A stretch of 64,000 nucleotides of DNA from Schizochytrium sp. CCTCC M209059 (GCA_000818945.1 KN805379.1:503756-567755); one strand, 5' to 3'. Shown: positions 39,097 through 49,856, counted from the stretch's first letter. Numbers and translations: made by a program. The notes: generated by a model not told the origin, from the sequence alone.

Positions 39097-39745
39097 TGAT
39101 CAGCTGATGTGCTGACTAGCTGAGGCTAGCTAGCTCATTTTTTTATTATTCATCGTTAAGCCGCTGAATGTCTGGCTTGTACTATCATCATCATCCTTGT
39201 CGTCGTCGTCGTCATCGTCGTCGAGGACGTCGACACTCCCCATAAGGAGTGATGGTCCTTGTACCGCAGGAAGTTGTCGTTCTATAGGAAGTGAGCGTGG
39301 ACATCGAAACGCGAGAGCTGGTCTGTGTACTGAATACGCTCCTTCTTGATTTCGTTGGCCTAGAATCATTCGAGAAGGTCGCTAATGGCCGATAGCAGGG
39401 GGTGCTCCTTGATGTAAAAAGGGCATAGTAGTTGCGCAGAAGATCGGCCGCCGTGGCCTCTTTGCTCTGGTCGTTCCAGAGCTCAGCCATCTCAAGACCC
39501 GTCGCTGAGCGAGACAAGGAAGCTCACTTTCATGACATTCACGGCGAGGGTCGTAAGAAATTGGTGTGAAAACAAAGAAGGAAAGAATTTTGTTTGCTTG
39601 CTTGCTTGCTTGCTTGCTAGGTAGTTAGGTAGTTAGTTTGTTTGTTTCATAATCAAGAGCCAATGCCTAATTTTTCCCTCCCGCAGAATGCGGTGTGGCG
39701 AAGTTGGCGCATCATTGAAGGGCTTGCGGAAAGCCCAGGCTCAAC
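39097..39745. other. Convergent 3' intergenic region
   Basis: It contains ATC/GTC trinucleotide runs (39181-39225) and a TTGC run (about 39593-39618). No gene is supported. Confidence 0.5.
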
Positions 39746-41572
39746 TTAGGGCTCATCGCTGGCGATGAGATCCTTGAGCCAGTCACCACGAATTCCATTT
39801 TCGACGAGATCGTCGAGTTCCGCGCGGACCTTTTCCGGGTCCTCGCCACCCATTTCGCAATAGTACTTGAGCTTGGGTTCAGTACCGCTCATACGAAGGG
39901 TGACGACGCAGCCGTTCTCGAATGTGAACGTGAGCATGCTGCTGGACGATGATACCGGAAGGACGGGCATTTTGTTGGACTGCGACGAATCAAAGCCTGG
40001 AGCGAGAAGATCGCGCACGTCCTTGACCTTGTACTTTCCGCAGGTCTCAACATACTTGCCATTGCCACCGAGAGCGCCAAAAACGCGCTTGTTGGCCTTG
40101 ACGTCGCGGCTGAGCACGTAACCGTTGTTGGTCAAAAAGTAGCCGTACTTTTCCTGGAGGGAGACAAGGTGCTCTGCACAAGTCTTGCCCTCCTTCTTGA
40201 GCTGAGTGGCCAGCTCAGTAAAGACAGACATGGCGCTAATGCCGTCCTTGTCGGGGACCATGTCCCCGATGCAAAAGCCAATGGCTTCCTCAAAGCCGAA
40301 AATGACATCGTAGCCCTCGTCACGAAGCTCGAGGGACCGGTTGCCGATCCACTTGAAGCCCGTGAGGCATTCGTCAAAGCGGAATCCCTCGGCGTCGCCA
40401 ACCGCCTTGAGCATCTTGGACGACACTGTCGAAGCGACCATGGCAGCGCCCTTGCTGGGCCGCTGGCGTTTTGCGTCGTCATTCTCCTTGGGCTGCTTGT
40501 GGCGTTGATAGTTGGTCCACTCCCAGAACCCGAGCAGGGTTCCGATCTCATTGCCCGTGAAGACCTTCCAGCCAGAGCCGTCGTTGAGCTTTTCGGCCAC
40601 GGCGAGGCGGTCTGCGTCCGGGTCGTTGGCGAGAATGAGTGTGCACCCCGCGCTGTCAGCAGCCTCAATGGCCGGGTCGAGAGCGCCCTTCTCCTCCGGG
40701 TTGGGGAAAGGTACGGTCGGGAACTCTGGGTCCGGTTCGACCTGGGAGTCGACTGGAGTAAAGGCCGGGTGACCAAAAGTTTTGAAACTGCGCTTGGCCC
40801 ACTCGTGACCTACACCATGCATTGCAGAATAGGCCACCTTGAGGTCGGAAGCTGCGTTATCTTCCTTGTAGCGGCAGAGCTTGGCAGCGAGGCTCTCGTA
40901 GTAGGCGTCCGCGACTTCGTCGAGGACGTCGTGGGCCCCCTTTTCCAGGATTAACTCCATGGTCGCCTTGCCCACTTCGGGGCTCCAGGGCTCAAGGTTT
41001 TCCGCAATGGATTCGGCGATGCCGACGTCGTGGGGGGAGAGCAGCTGGACAGCGTTTTCCCAGTAAATCTTGATGCCTCCGTCCGGGCGCGGGTTGTGGC
41101 TGCAGGTTTCCATGATGCCTGCGGCCGCGCCGTACTTTGCGACGGCAAAGGGTACAAAAGGTGTCGCGACGATTTCGCGCAGAAAGTAGACCTTGATGCC
41201 GCGGAGCTGGCAAGCAGCAGCCATGATGGCGGCGAAGCCCTTGGAAGTGAGGGTGCCACGGCGGCGGTGATCAAATCCAATGACGATTCCGCGTTCCTTG
41301 ACCTTGTCTTCGCCGAGCGTCTTTTCAAGGTACTTGATGAGGCCCTGGACGGTCTGGAGTGCCACGAGGTCATTGACGCGCGCCGTGCCGGGTCCCATTT
41401 CGCCGCGGAGGCCAGCGGTGCCGAAGGCGACGCGGGACCCGAACGCCTCCATGAGGCCGGCTTCGTCGTTTTCCGCAATGAGTCTCTCCACGGCCGCGCG
41501 GGTTTCCTCGTTCGGGTCCCAGCTCACCCACTGCACGGCCGCCGCGCGGGCATCCTCTGCACTCTGGACCAT
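39746..41572 (-). CDS. Phosphohexomutase / phosphopentomutase, PGM2 type
   Basis: The 608-aa product has all four α-D-phosphohexomutase domains. The substrate start is GSRVAFGTAGLRGEMGPGTA. The phosphoserine loop is TCSHNP (Ser148), where most relatives have TASHNP. The Mg site is NDPDADR (D307, D309, D311), the sugar-specificity loop is FGFEEAIGF, and the phosphate-binding loop is LRMSGTEPKLKYY. Length and the N-terminal ~50-residue extension match the PGM2 subfamily (glucose-1-P, ribose-1-P or deoxyribose-1-P mutase) rather than classical PGM1. The enzyme is cytosolic; no targeting peptide is visible. Its ATG (41572) faces a long divergent promoter region containing five ATTCAA-type hexamers. 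Confidence 0.93.
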   Translation of the reverse strand: MVQSAEDARAAAVQWVSWDPNEETRAAVERLIAENDEAGLMEAFGSRVAFGTAGLRGEMGPGTARVNDLVALQTVQGLIKYLEKTLGEDKVKERGIVIGFDHRRRGTLTSKGFAAIMAAACQLRGIKVYFLREIVATPFVPFAVAKYGAAAGIMETCSHNPRPDGGIKIYWENAVQLLSPHDVGIAESIAENLEPWSPEVGKATMELILEKGAHDVLDEVADAYYESLAAKLCRYKEDNAASDLKVAYSAMHGVGHEWAKRSFKTFGHPAFTPVDSQVEPDPEFPTVPFPNPEEKGALDPAIEAADSAGCTLILANDPDADRLAVAEKLNDGSGWKVFTGNEIGTLLGFWEWTNYQRHKQPKENDDAKRQRPSKGAAMVASTVSSKMLKAVGDAEGFRFDECLTGFKWIGNRSLELRDEGYDVIFGFEEAIGFCIGDMVPDKDGISAMSVFTELATQLKKEGKTCAEHLVSLQEKYGYFLTNNGYVLSRDVKANKRVFGALGGNGKYVETCGKYKVKDVRDLLAPGFDSSQSNKMPVLPVSSSSSMLTFTFENGCVVTLRMSGTEPKLKYYCEMGGEDPEKVRAELDDLVENGIRGDWLKDLIASDEP

Positions 41573-41941
41573 CGTGCTTCTTTTCTTCCCCGTGTCCTCG
41601 CTTCGTCGTGCTCCACGTCGCCGCGTCTCGCCCTGCGCTTCTCCTTCTTCTTCTTCTTCTTGTCCTCCTCGATTTCAAATTTGCTTTTGGATTTTTGCAA
41701 TTTGAATTTGAATTTGAATTTGAATCACGAGAACGAACGACCAATGGCACTTAAATACTGCTTGGATCTACTACAAGTGAACTATGGGCCTAGTGCGTTG
41801 AAGATAATTGGCAAGTGCCACTCTGTAAACTTGAAGCTAGCTAGCTAGCTATAGCTAGCTAGCTGGCTGGATTTCCATCCTGCTTGGTCCAAGCTGCAGC
41901 GGACCGCCGCCCTCTCTCTCCCCTCCCTAGCCAGACTGCAT

Positions 41942-41972
<31 letters not shown>

Positions 41973-43003
41973 AAGGCTCCGCCCATCCGCCCATGCCAAG
42001 TTCCGCCTGCCGCCAGCATCTCCCACGCGCGCACGCGCCGCTGCTGCTCGTCCCTGAGCCAGCTCGCCGCAGGGCGGAACTTCGCCCTCGGGAGACACCA
42101 CTGAAGTGTCCCTTTGCTGTGAGCGTTGCCAGCTGCAGCTCTTTCATGTTTGTCGACTTGGACCTTGCGAGGAGTCCTACTAGGGCTCTTCAGATATGAC
42201 CTGGCTACTGTGCATGAAGTCCAGAATCCTCGGAGGTAGTGGTGACGAAGACTGGAGGTTTGCGCTTCGAGGGGCTAGCTTTTTTTGTAGCTGCTCGGCG
42301 TTCCGAAAATTAGCGGCGACCGGGGTACACCCGAATTTTACACATCAACAAGTAGAGTCATCTCCGATCTCTGTTTTTTCCAAGTTATCTAAAAGAAAGC
42401 AGCTGCGAAGCGCAGCAGCAGCGTGCGTCTTGTAGCTCACCTGGAGGTTCGTTTGTATCGAGATCGACCTCCCACCAAGACTCGCAAGCCCTAATTTGCT
42501 GTGAGCTTTGATTCTCCATTCCCTTTTGAGGGAGGGAGGAAGAGAGAATTGATACGCACTTTCAGTTTGCGCTCTTTAACCAGCCCACACTCGTATCTCC
42601 GATCACGTTACATTCGAGCGCCTGACTGTGTTCGCTTGAGAAAGCAGAGACTCTCTCTTTCGCTCGCACTTTTACATTTTTTCATTTCGCACCAGCCACA
42701 GTCCGCAGCAAATCACCTACTGCTGGCTACTAGAGATCCAGAAGGCAACAAATGATTCCTCGCATCCCAGGCTGGACGGTTCCATGCTTGTTCTGGCCAA
42801 ATAATCTTGACAAATAAGGAAAACAGAACAAAATAAAAGAGACCTAAATGAAGAGGATAAGTGGCTCAAAGAGCATTGGCTCCGAGACCGAGAGCGCGCG
42901 TAAAAACTCGACAAAGCGCTAGAACTCTCTCTCTCGGAAAGGCGCGAGCGCACGTACGCGGGCGCGCGTAGAGGCTACGGAGGGAGGTCGCGAAGGCAGG
43001 ACA
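41573..43003. other. Long divergent intergenic region (phosphomutase / LSG1)
   Basis: No gene I can support occurs in 1.4 kb. Contents: a TTGAAT hexamer run (41699-41733), AGCTAGCTAGCT and CTGG runs (41833-41873), a complementary CCAG run (41945-41971) that could pair with the latter, and AT-richer sequence with CTCTCTCT near the LSG1 start. Confidence 0.55.
41699..41733 (+). repeat. Hexanucleotide (TTGAAT)n upstream of the phosphomutase
   Basis: Five perfect 6-bp units lie 130-160 bp upstream of the minus-strand ATG. A similar ATTCAA-rich stretch occurs at about 46384-46484. Confidence 0.85.
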
Positions 43004-44947
43004 ATGGGCAAGGGCAAGAGCCGCGGGGCGAGGCGCGGCGGCGCCGCTCTGGGCGCGGCCCTCGTGAACGGGAAGAAGCGATCCAGACAGCAGAAACGCG
43101 CGGCACGACTGGCGGGCGACGACGACGCCGAGGCGGAGACGATCGCCGCGCTCGGTTTTGAGAGCGTGGCCAAGACGACCAAGTCCGTCACGGAAACTGG
43201 ACAGCTCGAAGCTTTTCTTGCCGATGCCATCCTCTCGGGAAGAACCTTTGAGGCCCAGCGGGCCTCACGTATCATTGACATGGACGAGGAGGCCGAGGAG
43301 GATGGCGCAGGCGGCGCTAGCGGCAACAAAGCAGGTGCTGGTGGCGCTTCTGAACTTGGCACATTTGACTTTCGCAGTCTCCCGATTCCGAGACGACCCA
43401 AGTGGACGCGAGAGATGACGGCCAAGGAGCTGGCTGAGAAAGAACGCGAATCCTTTCTCGTGTGGCGACGTTCGATCGCAGCCCTGGAGGCCTCGAACGA
43501 GCGGCTCCAAGTGACTCCTTTCGAAAAGAACCTTGACTACTGGCGCCAACTTTGGCGCGTGGTGGAACGCAGCGATCTCGTCGTCCAAGTTGTCGATGCG
43601 CGAAACCCATTGCTGTTCCGTTGCGCGGACGTGGAAAGCTTTGCGCGCGATTTGAGCGTGCACAAGAGCAATCTTCTTCTGGTCAACAAGGCTGATTTTC
43701 TCTCGGATGAGCTGCGCGACGCTTGGTGTACATACTTCAAGGCAAAGGGCATTCGGTTTGTGTTTTTCTCGGCGAAGCAAGAGCAGGCCGTCTTGGATAA
43801 GGCCAAGTCGGCGGGATCGGATCGCCGGGAAGAGGCGCAAAGCGCCGCTAATGCGGAAGCGACGGAAAACAGCGAGGGCAGCAGCAATGGTGGGGCTGTT
43901 ACGCATAGTACGCCTCGCATGCTTCACCGCATGGAGCTCCTGCATTTGTTGGAGACACTTGCGGCCGAGATGCGCCCAGCGGACGCCGAGGGCAAGGCGA
44001 CACTGGGTATGATTGGTTACCCGAACGTAGGCAAGAGTTCTGTGATTAACGTCATCGTTGGCGTGACGGCGACAGACCATTCGACAACGCGAGTGTCGGT
44101 CGCGGCAACGCCAGGCCACACAAAGCACTTTCAGACGCTCCATCTATCTGACGAGACCATTCTCTGTGATTGTCCCGGTCTGGTGTTCCCTACCTTTATG
44201 AAGACCAAGGCGGATTTGCTTTGTAATGGTATCTTGCCGATTGACGAGATTCGCGGCCGCGATTTCGTTCCCGCCGTGCAGGTGGTGAGTTCGTGCCTGA
44301 GCCGCGAGACCTTTGAGCGCACGTATGCGATGGAGTTTCCGCTCGCACCATCGATTACGCGCGTTCCTGCTGAGATGCTGATTGAGGAATTCTGCAAAAA
44401 GCGAGGCTACATGGGAAGCGGCCACGACCGATACAACGAGGCGTACGGTGCTCGTATTATGCTCAAGGATTTTGTGCGCGGCAAGCTTTGCTATTGCTGT
44501 CCACCCCCTTCGCTCGACGTGCCAGCATCGGCGACGCTTGCGGGTCGGGCTCCTGTGCCTCCCGTTACGTCTGATACTGGCGCGAATCGCAAGGCTGTTG
44601 AGGTCGACCACGATGACGACGACGACGACGACGCGGATTTTGCCGTTGGTAGTGGTGTGAATGCAACGATTCTTGACGAGAGTCTCGAGGCGCAGCTGGA
44701 GATGCTCGAGCTTGCAGGCACTGATGCTGACGATCAGCTCATTTACGACGAGACGATCAAGTCGGATCCTACCGCACTCAAGTCGCGCACTAAGCGCCGC
44801 CATGGGCGCAAGCACCGCAAGGCTCGGGACCCGGATCCTTATGGAGGCGGGACCTTTTTTGCGGCCAAGCAGGCTGGCAAGAACAATCAAGGCAAGACCT
44901 TTACCCGCGTCGAGCACAAGGGCATCGCGCCTAGTGCAGCGAAGTGA
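43004..44947 (+). CDS. LSG1: LSG1-type large-subunit biogenesis GTPase
   Basis: The 647-aa ORF is a circularly permuted GTPase (YlqF/YawG clade). G4 comes first (LLLVNKADFL, ~residue 228), then after an acidic Ser/Ala insert G1 (GYPNVGKSSVINVIVG, ~338), a G2-region Thr (TTRVSVAATPGHTKHFQT) and G3 (DCPGLVFP, ~389). The N-terminus is basic (GKGKSRGARRG, KKRSRQQKR), and the C-terminus has an Asp run and a basic KRRHGRKHRKARD tail, as in LSG1 of yeast and animals. The protein releases the export adaptor NMD3 from the cytoplasmic pre-60S ribosome. This family role is known; only the motifs are seen here. Confidence 0.94.
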   Translation: MGKGKSRGARRGGAALGAALVNGKKRSRQQKRAARLAGDDDAEAETIAALGFESVAKTTKSVTETGQLEAFLADAILSGRTFEAQRASRIIDMDEEAEEDGAGGASGNKAGAGGASELGTFDFRSLPIPRRPKWTREMTAKELAEKERESFLVWRRSIAALEASNERLQVTPFEKNLDYWRQLWRVVERSDLVVQVVDARNPLLFRCADVESFARDLSVHKSNLLLVNKADFLSDELRDAWCTYFKAKGIRFVFFSAKQEQAVLDKAKSAGSDRREEAQSAANAEATENSEGSSNGGAVTHSTPRMLHRMELLHLLETLAAEMRPADAEGKATLGMIGYPNVGKSSVINVIVGVTATDHSTTRVSVAATPGHTKHFQTLHLSDETILCDCPGLVFPTFMKTKADLLCNGILPIDEIRGRDFVPAVQVVSSCLSRETFERTYAMEFPLAPSITRVPAEMLIEEFCKKRGYMGSGHDRYNEAYGARIMLKDFVRGKLCYCCPPPSLDVPASATLAGRAPVPPVTSDTGANRKAVEVDHDDDDDDDADFAVGSGVNATILDESLEAQLEMLELAGTDADDQLIYDETIKSDPTALKSRTKRRHGRKHRKARDPDPYGGGTFFAAKQAGKNNQGKTFTRVEHKGIAPSAAK

Positions 44948-47035
44948 TCTCCTTTTTTCTTCCTATTCTTCTTTCCTTACCTTACCTTTTCTCTCTTTTC
45001 TTTTCTGAAAATCTGGCTCAATGTCTGGCTGGCGCGGTATATGATGTGTAATGGGCAGCTTCTTTTTCTCAATTCTGGTCTTGTTTTCGTTTCTCCTTTT
45101 TCTTTTAGTCTTGGTATTCAAGGTGCCAACAAACACCATCAGCCAGAACAACGTCGTTCGCCATTACACCTACTCCTATTCCTTTTCCTTTTCCTTCTCT
45201 CTCCTTCTCTCTCTCCCCAGCATGACCATTTTCAATGACAGCAATGTCCAGCAACGAAATCATCCGTCCATCCATCCATCCATTTCGTCAACCGCACGGG
45301 TCCCCCACACGTCAGGTCCCGTCCGTTGGGCGCGGAGGAAGAGCGTCCATCTTCGACCCGCAAGGAGATTTTGATCCCAAGTCCCGGAGGCGAAACTGCC
45401 ACGGCGCGCCATGACATGCTACAATGCTGTACGGCAATACCATGCCACGCTCGCGCGCCTGGCCGCCAACCGACCTTTGCTCGCCCCTCGATGCCCGCCC
45501 CCTCGATGAACACTCACTGTCAGGCTGGTGGATGTGGACGTCATCTTTGCTGCCTTTGCAAGACCAAACAACTTGAAGCCCAAGACAGGACAAGACAAGA
45601 CAAGACAAGACAAGACAAGACAAGACAAGACAAGACAAGACAAGACAAGACGAGACAACTTGCAAGGCACGGTGACACAAAACAAAACACGCCGCTCCTG
45701 CTGCCGGTGCCGCTAAGGCCTTCCATTTCTGTAGCTCAAGCTCGAGCTCGAGCTCGAGCGTGAAGCTGCGCGAGAACGAACGCCTTTCCAGCTCGCTCGC
45801 CTCCTCCAGAGAGAGACTCGCCGCTTCGCCTTCGCACGCACACGCACGCACGCACGCACATACCCGCGCGCTCGCAGCTGGAGGGACGCGCCGCGCTCGG
45901 GTCGCGTGCCGCCGCCGCCGCGGACGGTCTCCGGAAGCGCAGATTGGTTGCTCGTCTGCTTCTCCAACCGGTCTGCGACGTTTTATTCTCCAGGGCGACT
46001 GCGAGAGCTGCAGCGGCGTCTCGTGCCTCGCGAAGATCGCGCTCGCACGGCGGTATTAGCAGGTGCCCCCCTCCCTCCCGCAAGAAGAAATCTCCCGCCC
46101 CCCCGTCGCCCTCTGCGGCCCTCTGCGCGGCCCGGGGGCAGAGGGACTGTGACTGTTGCGGTGGCGGCCGCGCGGCGAACCCGCGCACGCCCCCGCGCAA
46201 AGTGCGGAATCCCGACCGGGGCGGCCGCGCAGAGGGCGGAGGGGGGCGCGGGGCGCCGCGACGCAAGCGCGGCGCAGAGGGCGGCGCGCCCAGAGGCAGC
46301 CGGAGGGCGGCGCGCCCAGAGACGGCCACGGGAAAGCAAGCAGAAAAGAAGGAAAGGAGCGAAAGAAAGAAACAGGCGGCTCGAGTTCAAATTCCATTCA
46401 AGTCCAATGCAACTAAATCGATTCGCATCAGTGGCAAAGTTCAACCCGAATCAGACCAATTCAATTCAAATTCAAATTCCCCTACTTGCAAAATCAATCT
46501 CAAACCAAATCAAAACCAAACGCAGGCTCGCTCGCGCCTTCGCCCGCCCGCCCCGGTCGCCCCGGTCGCCCCGCCCAGACCCGGATCAGCAAGGCGAGGC
46601 GAGGGAGGCGGCGCGCGCGCGCGGCCCATCGGTCGGTCGGTCGGTCGGCCGGGCAGAGGTAGATAGGTAGGCGTGCCTGCGAGCGCGACGCAGACGCGGG
46701 TCCGCTCCCGCCCGTGTACGTCCCGTCCCACTGGGCTGGGCGAGAAAAGGGGGCGAGAAAAGGAGGCCTCAAAGTCGTCGCCTGGGCCGGGCCGGGTTTG
46801 TTGGGCGTTCTTGGCTGCTTTGGCTCGCGCAGACTTTCATTGATCCATTGATTCATTCGTTCATCCATTGAGACCCACTGGGATCGCGCGGAGGCACAGC
46901 GGCGCGAGGGAGAAGGGCGTCCACGGCGTCCACGGCGTCCGCTGCTGCTGCGCGACCGCGAGGCGGAGTGCTGGTTGGTCGGCCGGGTATTGTTGATTGT
47001 GAGCGCGGGTCCAGAGACGCCGTCAACCGAGAAAG
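44948..47035. other. Longest intergenic stretch of the core, repeat-rich
   Basis: I see no credible gene in about 2.1 kb. Overlapping GC-rich frames (45740-46670) are Arg/Pro/Ala low complexity in several frames at once. Contents: pyrimidine-rich 3' sequence after LSG1 (44950-45010), TCCA run (45266-45282), the ACAAG array (45591-45650), a GAGCTC run (45736-45760), ATTCAA-rich sequence (46384-46484) and a TCGG run (46630-46648). Confidence 0.55.
45591..45650 (+). repeat. Pentanucleotide microsatellite (ACAAG)n
   Basis: Twelve nearly perfect 5-bp units are seen, with a final CGAGA variant. Confidence 0.9.
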
Positions 47036-48268
47036 ATGCTGGGCAGGATAAGCTCGATGATGGAGAGTGCTCGAGGGTCAGTGGAGGAGCTGCTGCAAAC
47101 CATCGTCGATGAAGGAGCGGAGGCGAAGGCCCCCGGCGAGGGTCCCGCGACGAGCCATTCGTCGCAGCGATTGTCCGGGGCCTCCCGCGCCGCCGCTGGT
47201 CCGTCGACGCGAACGTTCCGTACGGACCAAGAACCGGGACGCACTGGCACTGGAGAAAAAATGAAAGCGCAAAGTCGTGCGAGGATGGCACCGGGCGGCA
47301 TGCTGGACCCCAGCGTATCGCACGAAACGTATGGCTTCATTCAAACATTGATGCAAGACCCAGCGAGCGCCAAGAAACTCTTTTCCTCTTATGACAAGAT
47401 TCTCGCGCGGAGACCCGCGACAGCCAAGTTTTCTATGACCAAAGAACAGAACCAGCACGCGCGCAGCATCATTCAGGCCATTCCGGAATTTGACAAACTA
47501 CGCTTCACGCTCGCGCCCTCGTACATGCCGGACAACCGCTTCTGGGAGGTCTACTTTACGCTCATCTGGGAAAAGCATTGCGTCGGGGCTTCGAAAGGTG
47601 AAGAGTACGACGCTGACCCGAGCGACGAATCTGCGTACTCCACGTTGACCCGCCCTTCGACTCGCCTTGCTCCTGCGCGAGGCTCGCGGTCCGAGGCCAA
47701 GGAAGAAGTCGTCACGCCAGAGGACCTGAGCAAGGGCATGAAGCGGGAACGCGAGGACAGCATGGATAACAATAGTGACATTGCAGGCGACATTGCTATT
47801 GTTTCGAGGCTTTTGTTCAACGGTGCGCGACGCACCTTTCAGTTTGCCGAGCAATTCATCGAGGCCATGGACGAACGAGCTTCTTCTGCTTCTCCCACCA
47901 CGCCAGCAAACGATGCAACGAAACCGTCCGCGACGGGCACTGCGTCTTCGGCTACTGCACCCACTGCATCTCTGGCCTCGAGCAAAAAGACAGACGCCAA
48001 GCGCGGTCGCTTTGAGGCAAGCACGGACTCGAATCTCTTCCCTGCTCCCGAGGACAAGCTCAAGGACTGTGACGCCGGACACAATGTCGCCGCGGGCGAT
48101 ACCTCGGACGGTGCTGAAACAGATGGCTTTTCCGTCGCCTCCGTGGACGATGCTGACCTGCGTGAATGGGCCACCGTGTCCCCGAGTCCGCGCAGCCGAA
48201 AGACGCTCACAGTCCCGAGTCTCGGCACGGAGGATGTGGATCATGTCGAGGACTTCGAGTGGATCTAA
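47036..48268 (+). CDS. BSD-domain protein
   Basis: The 410-aa ORF starts at an ATG. Residues ~125-180 form a BSD domain: a first helix with ARSIIQAIPEFDKLRFTLAP, then the invariant aromatic pair in DNRFWEVYFTLIWEKH. BSD domains occur in TFIIH p62, BSDC1 and synapse-associated SYAP1. With one BSD domain, an acidic Ser/Thr/Ala-rich second half and a C-terminal acidic-aromatic tail (VDHVEDFEWI), this one best resembles the BSDC1-like/SYAP group rather than p62, for which a PH domain would be expected and is absent. The KREREDSMDNN region may be an NLS. Function is unresolved. Confidence 0.8.
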   Translation: MLGRISSMMESARGSVEELLQTIVDEGAEAKAPGEGPATSHSSQRLSGASRAAAGPSTRTFRTDQEPGRTGTGEKMKAQSRARMAPGGMLDPSVSHETYGFIQTLMQDPASAKKLFSSYDKILARRPATAKFSMTKEQNQHARSIIQAIPEFDKLRFTLAPSYMPDNRFWEVYFTLIWEKHCVGASKGEEYDADPSDESAYSTLTRPSTRLAPARGSRSEAKEEVVTPEDLSKGMKREREDSMDNNSDIAGDIAIVSRLLFNGARRTFQFAEQFIEAMDERASSASPTTPANDATKPSATGTASSATAPTASLASSKKTDAKRGRFEASTDSNLFPAPEDKLKDCDAGHNVAAGDTSDGAETDGFSVASVDDADLREWATVSPSPRSRKTLTVPSLGTEDVDHVEDFEWI

Positions 48269-48701
48269 ATCTGGTTGAAGAAGCAGCGGCCCTTAAGAAG
48301 TGAAGAAGGAGAGAATCGTTCGTGCTATCGACAACACACGCCAGCAAGCATATATTATATATATATACTACTACGTTTCCACCTTGGAAGAAAAACCGCC
48401 TTGATTCGCAAGCCAAGTCCTCCGACCCTTGCTCCTCTTCGATTGCTCCTCTTCGATCGATCCTAGCGAGCCCTCTGCCGCTCCGTGTCATATAAAAGGA
48501 GTACTATCAATCGACCTGTCTCACGTTGTCTCACAACAAAAGAGCATCGCGTTGTGCGACAGCCGGTGAGACGGGGAGGAGAGTGGGCAATCCAGGCGGC
48601 GGCGGCGGTGGCGGCGGCGGCGGCGAGCGTCGCGGGCCCAGAACCGCTCGCTGTGCGGCGGCCTCAAACGCTGCTGAAGACCCGACGCAAACAATCCTAA
48701 G
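48269..48701. other. Intergenic / promoter and 5' leader of the RRM gene
   Basis: A TATATATATA run lies at about 48355-48368, a TATA box at 48491, and a GGCGGCGGC run in the leader (48596-48625). Confidence 0.5.
48491..48499 (+). promoter_or_regulatory. TATA box (TATAAAAGG)
   Basis: A consensus TATAAAAGG lies 211 bp upstream of the RRM-protein ATG, leaving room for a ~180-nt leader. Confidence 0.6.
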
Positions 48702-49856
48702 ATGGCGGCAGGAGAGCCAACGACAGCTGCGGCGGAAAACGATGGTCGTGAACGTGGCGAAGGCGACGAGCCCGTGGCGGCGGCGGCGCCCGGAGACTTT
48801 AAGGCTTTCGTGGGCGGTCTAAGTTGGGAAACCACGGACGAAGGTCTCGAGCTTTACTTTGGACAGTTTGGCGAAATCGTTGCCGCCGAGGTGATGCGTG
48901 ATCGCTTCACCGGCCAATCGCGTTGCTTTGGATTCGTCTCGTTTGCCACCGAGGACGGCCTCGATGTGGCGTGCAAACAGCACATGCACCAGATCGACGG
49001 AAAGGAGGTCGAAGTCAAGGTTGCTTTTCGCAAGGAGAGACCTGTGGGCCCAAGCGAAGGCGGCACGGGTACTGCTGGTGGTGCTGGTGGTGCTGCTGGT
49101 GGTGCTGGTGCTGCTGCTGCTGCTGCTGCTGCTGGCGGCGCCTCCGCCTCCGCCAGCGGCACAGGCGCCGCGAAGGATCGACCCGAGGATCGCGCTGGTG
49201 CCCAATTCAACGATCCGGAGAAAAAGATTTTTGTCGGCGGACTTTTGCCGGAAACCAAAGAGGAGGACCTTGTGAACCATTTTTCCCAATACGGCGATGT
49301 CAAAGAGGCCGTCATCAAGTATGACGAGTCCCGGCGCAGTCGTGGATTTGCCTTTGTTACTTTTGAGACCCTCGAGGGCGTTGAGAAGGCAAGCGAGCAG
49401 ACAATGCAAAACCTTCTTGGCAAACGCGTGGAAATTAAGCGTCACAAAAAGTCAAACGCGCCTGCCCCAAACGTAAATACAAGCAACACGAGCGGAAACA
49501 AGAGCCCAACGAGTTCGGATTCGAGGCCACAACGTAAAAAATACAAGGATCGAACATATGGAGACATTTACGCGGAATATTTTGAGGCTGTAGCGCGAGG
49601 GCGCGCTCCTGCTCCGCCTGGTCGAAGCCCGACGGCGGCATCTTCCCGGGGTCCGCCGCCTCCACGAAATCGTGACGCTTCTGTGAGTCGATCCTCTGTG
49701 CGAAACGATGAACGCTCGCGGTCTCCCTCGGGCTACAGCGAGATGCCTTCGAGTCGAAGCGAGGCCCGCTCTCGGTCCCCGCGTCGCTCGAGGTCTCCTG
49801 GTCGCGGGCGACGCATGCCACAGGGCCGACCGCGCTCGCGAGGAGGGCGAAGATAA
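48702..49856 (+). CDS. hnRNP A/B- or Musashi/DAZAP1-like protein, two RRMs plus RS tail
   Basis: 384 aa. RRM1 (~34-110) has RNP2 KAFVGGLSW and RNP1 RCFGFVSF; RRM2 (~173-250) has RNP2 KIFVGGLLP and RNP1 RGFAFVTF. The KxFVGGL/RGFxFVxF pattern with two tandem RRMs is that of the hnRNP A/B, Musashi and DAZAP1 group. A Gly/Ala tract encoded by GCTGGTGCT repeats (49074-49140) separates the domains. The C-terminal third has short Arg-Ser/Ser-Pro elements (RSRSPRRSRSPGRGRR), suggesting SR-kinase phosphorylation and nuclear localisation. The likely role is pre-mRNA splicing or mRNA regulation. Confidence 0.92.
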   Translation: MAAGEPTTAAAENDGRERGEGDEPVAAAAPGDFKAFVGGLSWETTDEGLELYFGQFGEIVAAEVMRDRFTGQSRCFGFVSFATEDGLDVACKQHMHQIDGKEVEVKVAFRKERPVGPSEGGTGTAGGAGGAAGGAGAAAAAAAAGGASASASGTGAAKDRPEDRAGAQFNDPEKKIFVGGLLPETKEEDLVNHFSQYGDVKEAVIKYDESRRSRGFAFVTFETLEGVEKASEQTMQNLLGKRVEIKRHKKSNAPAPNVNTSNTSGNKSPTSSDSRPQRKKYKDRTYGDIYAEYFEAVARGRAPAPPGRSPTAASSRGPPPPRNRDASVSRSSVRNDERSRSPSGYSEMPSSRSEARSRSPRRSRSPGRGRRMPQGRPRSRGGRR

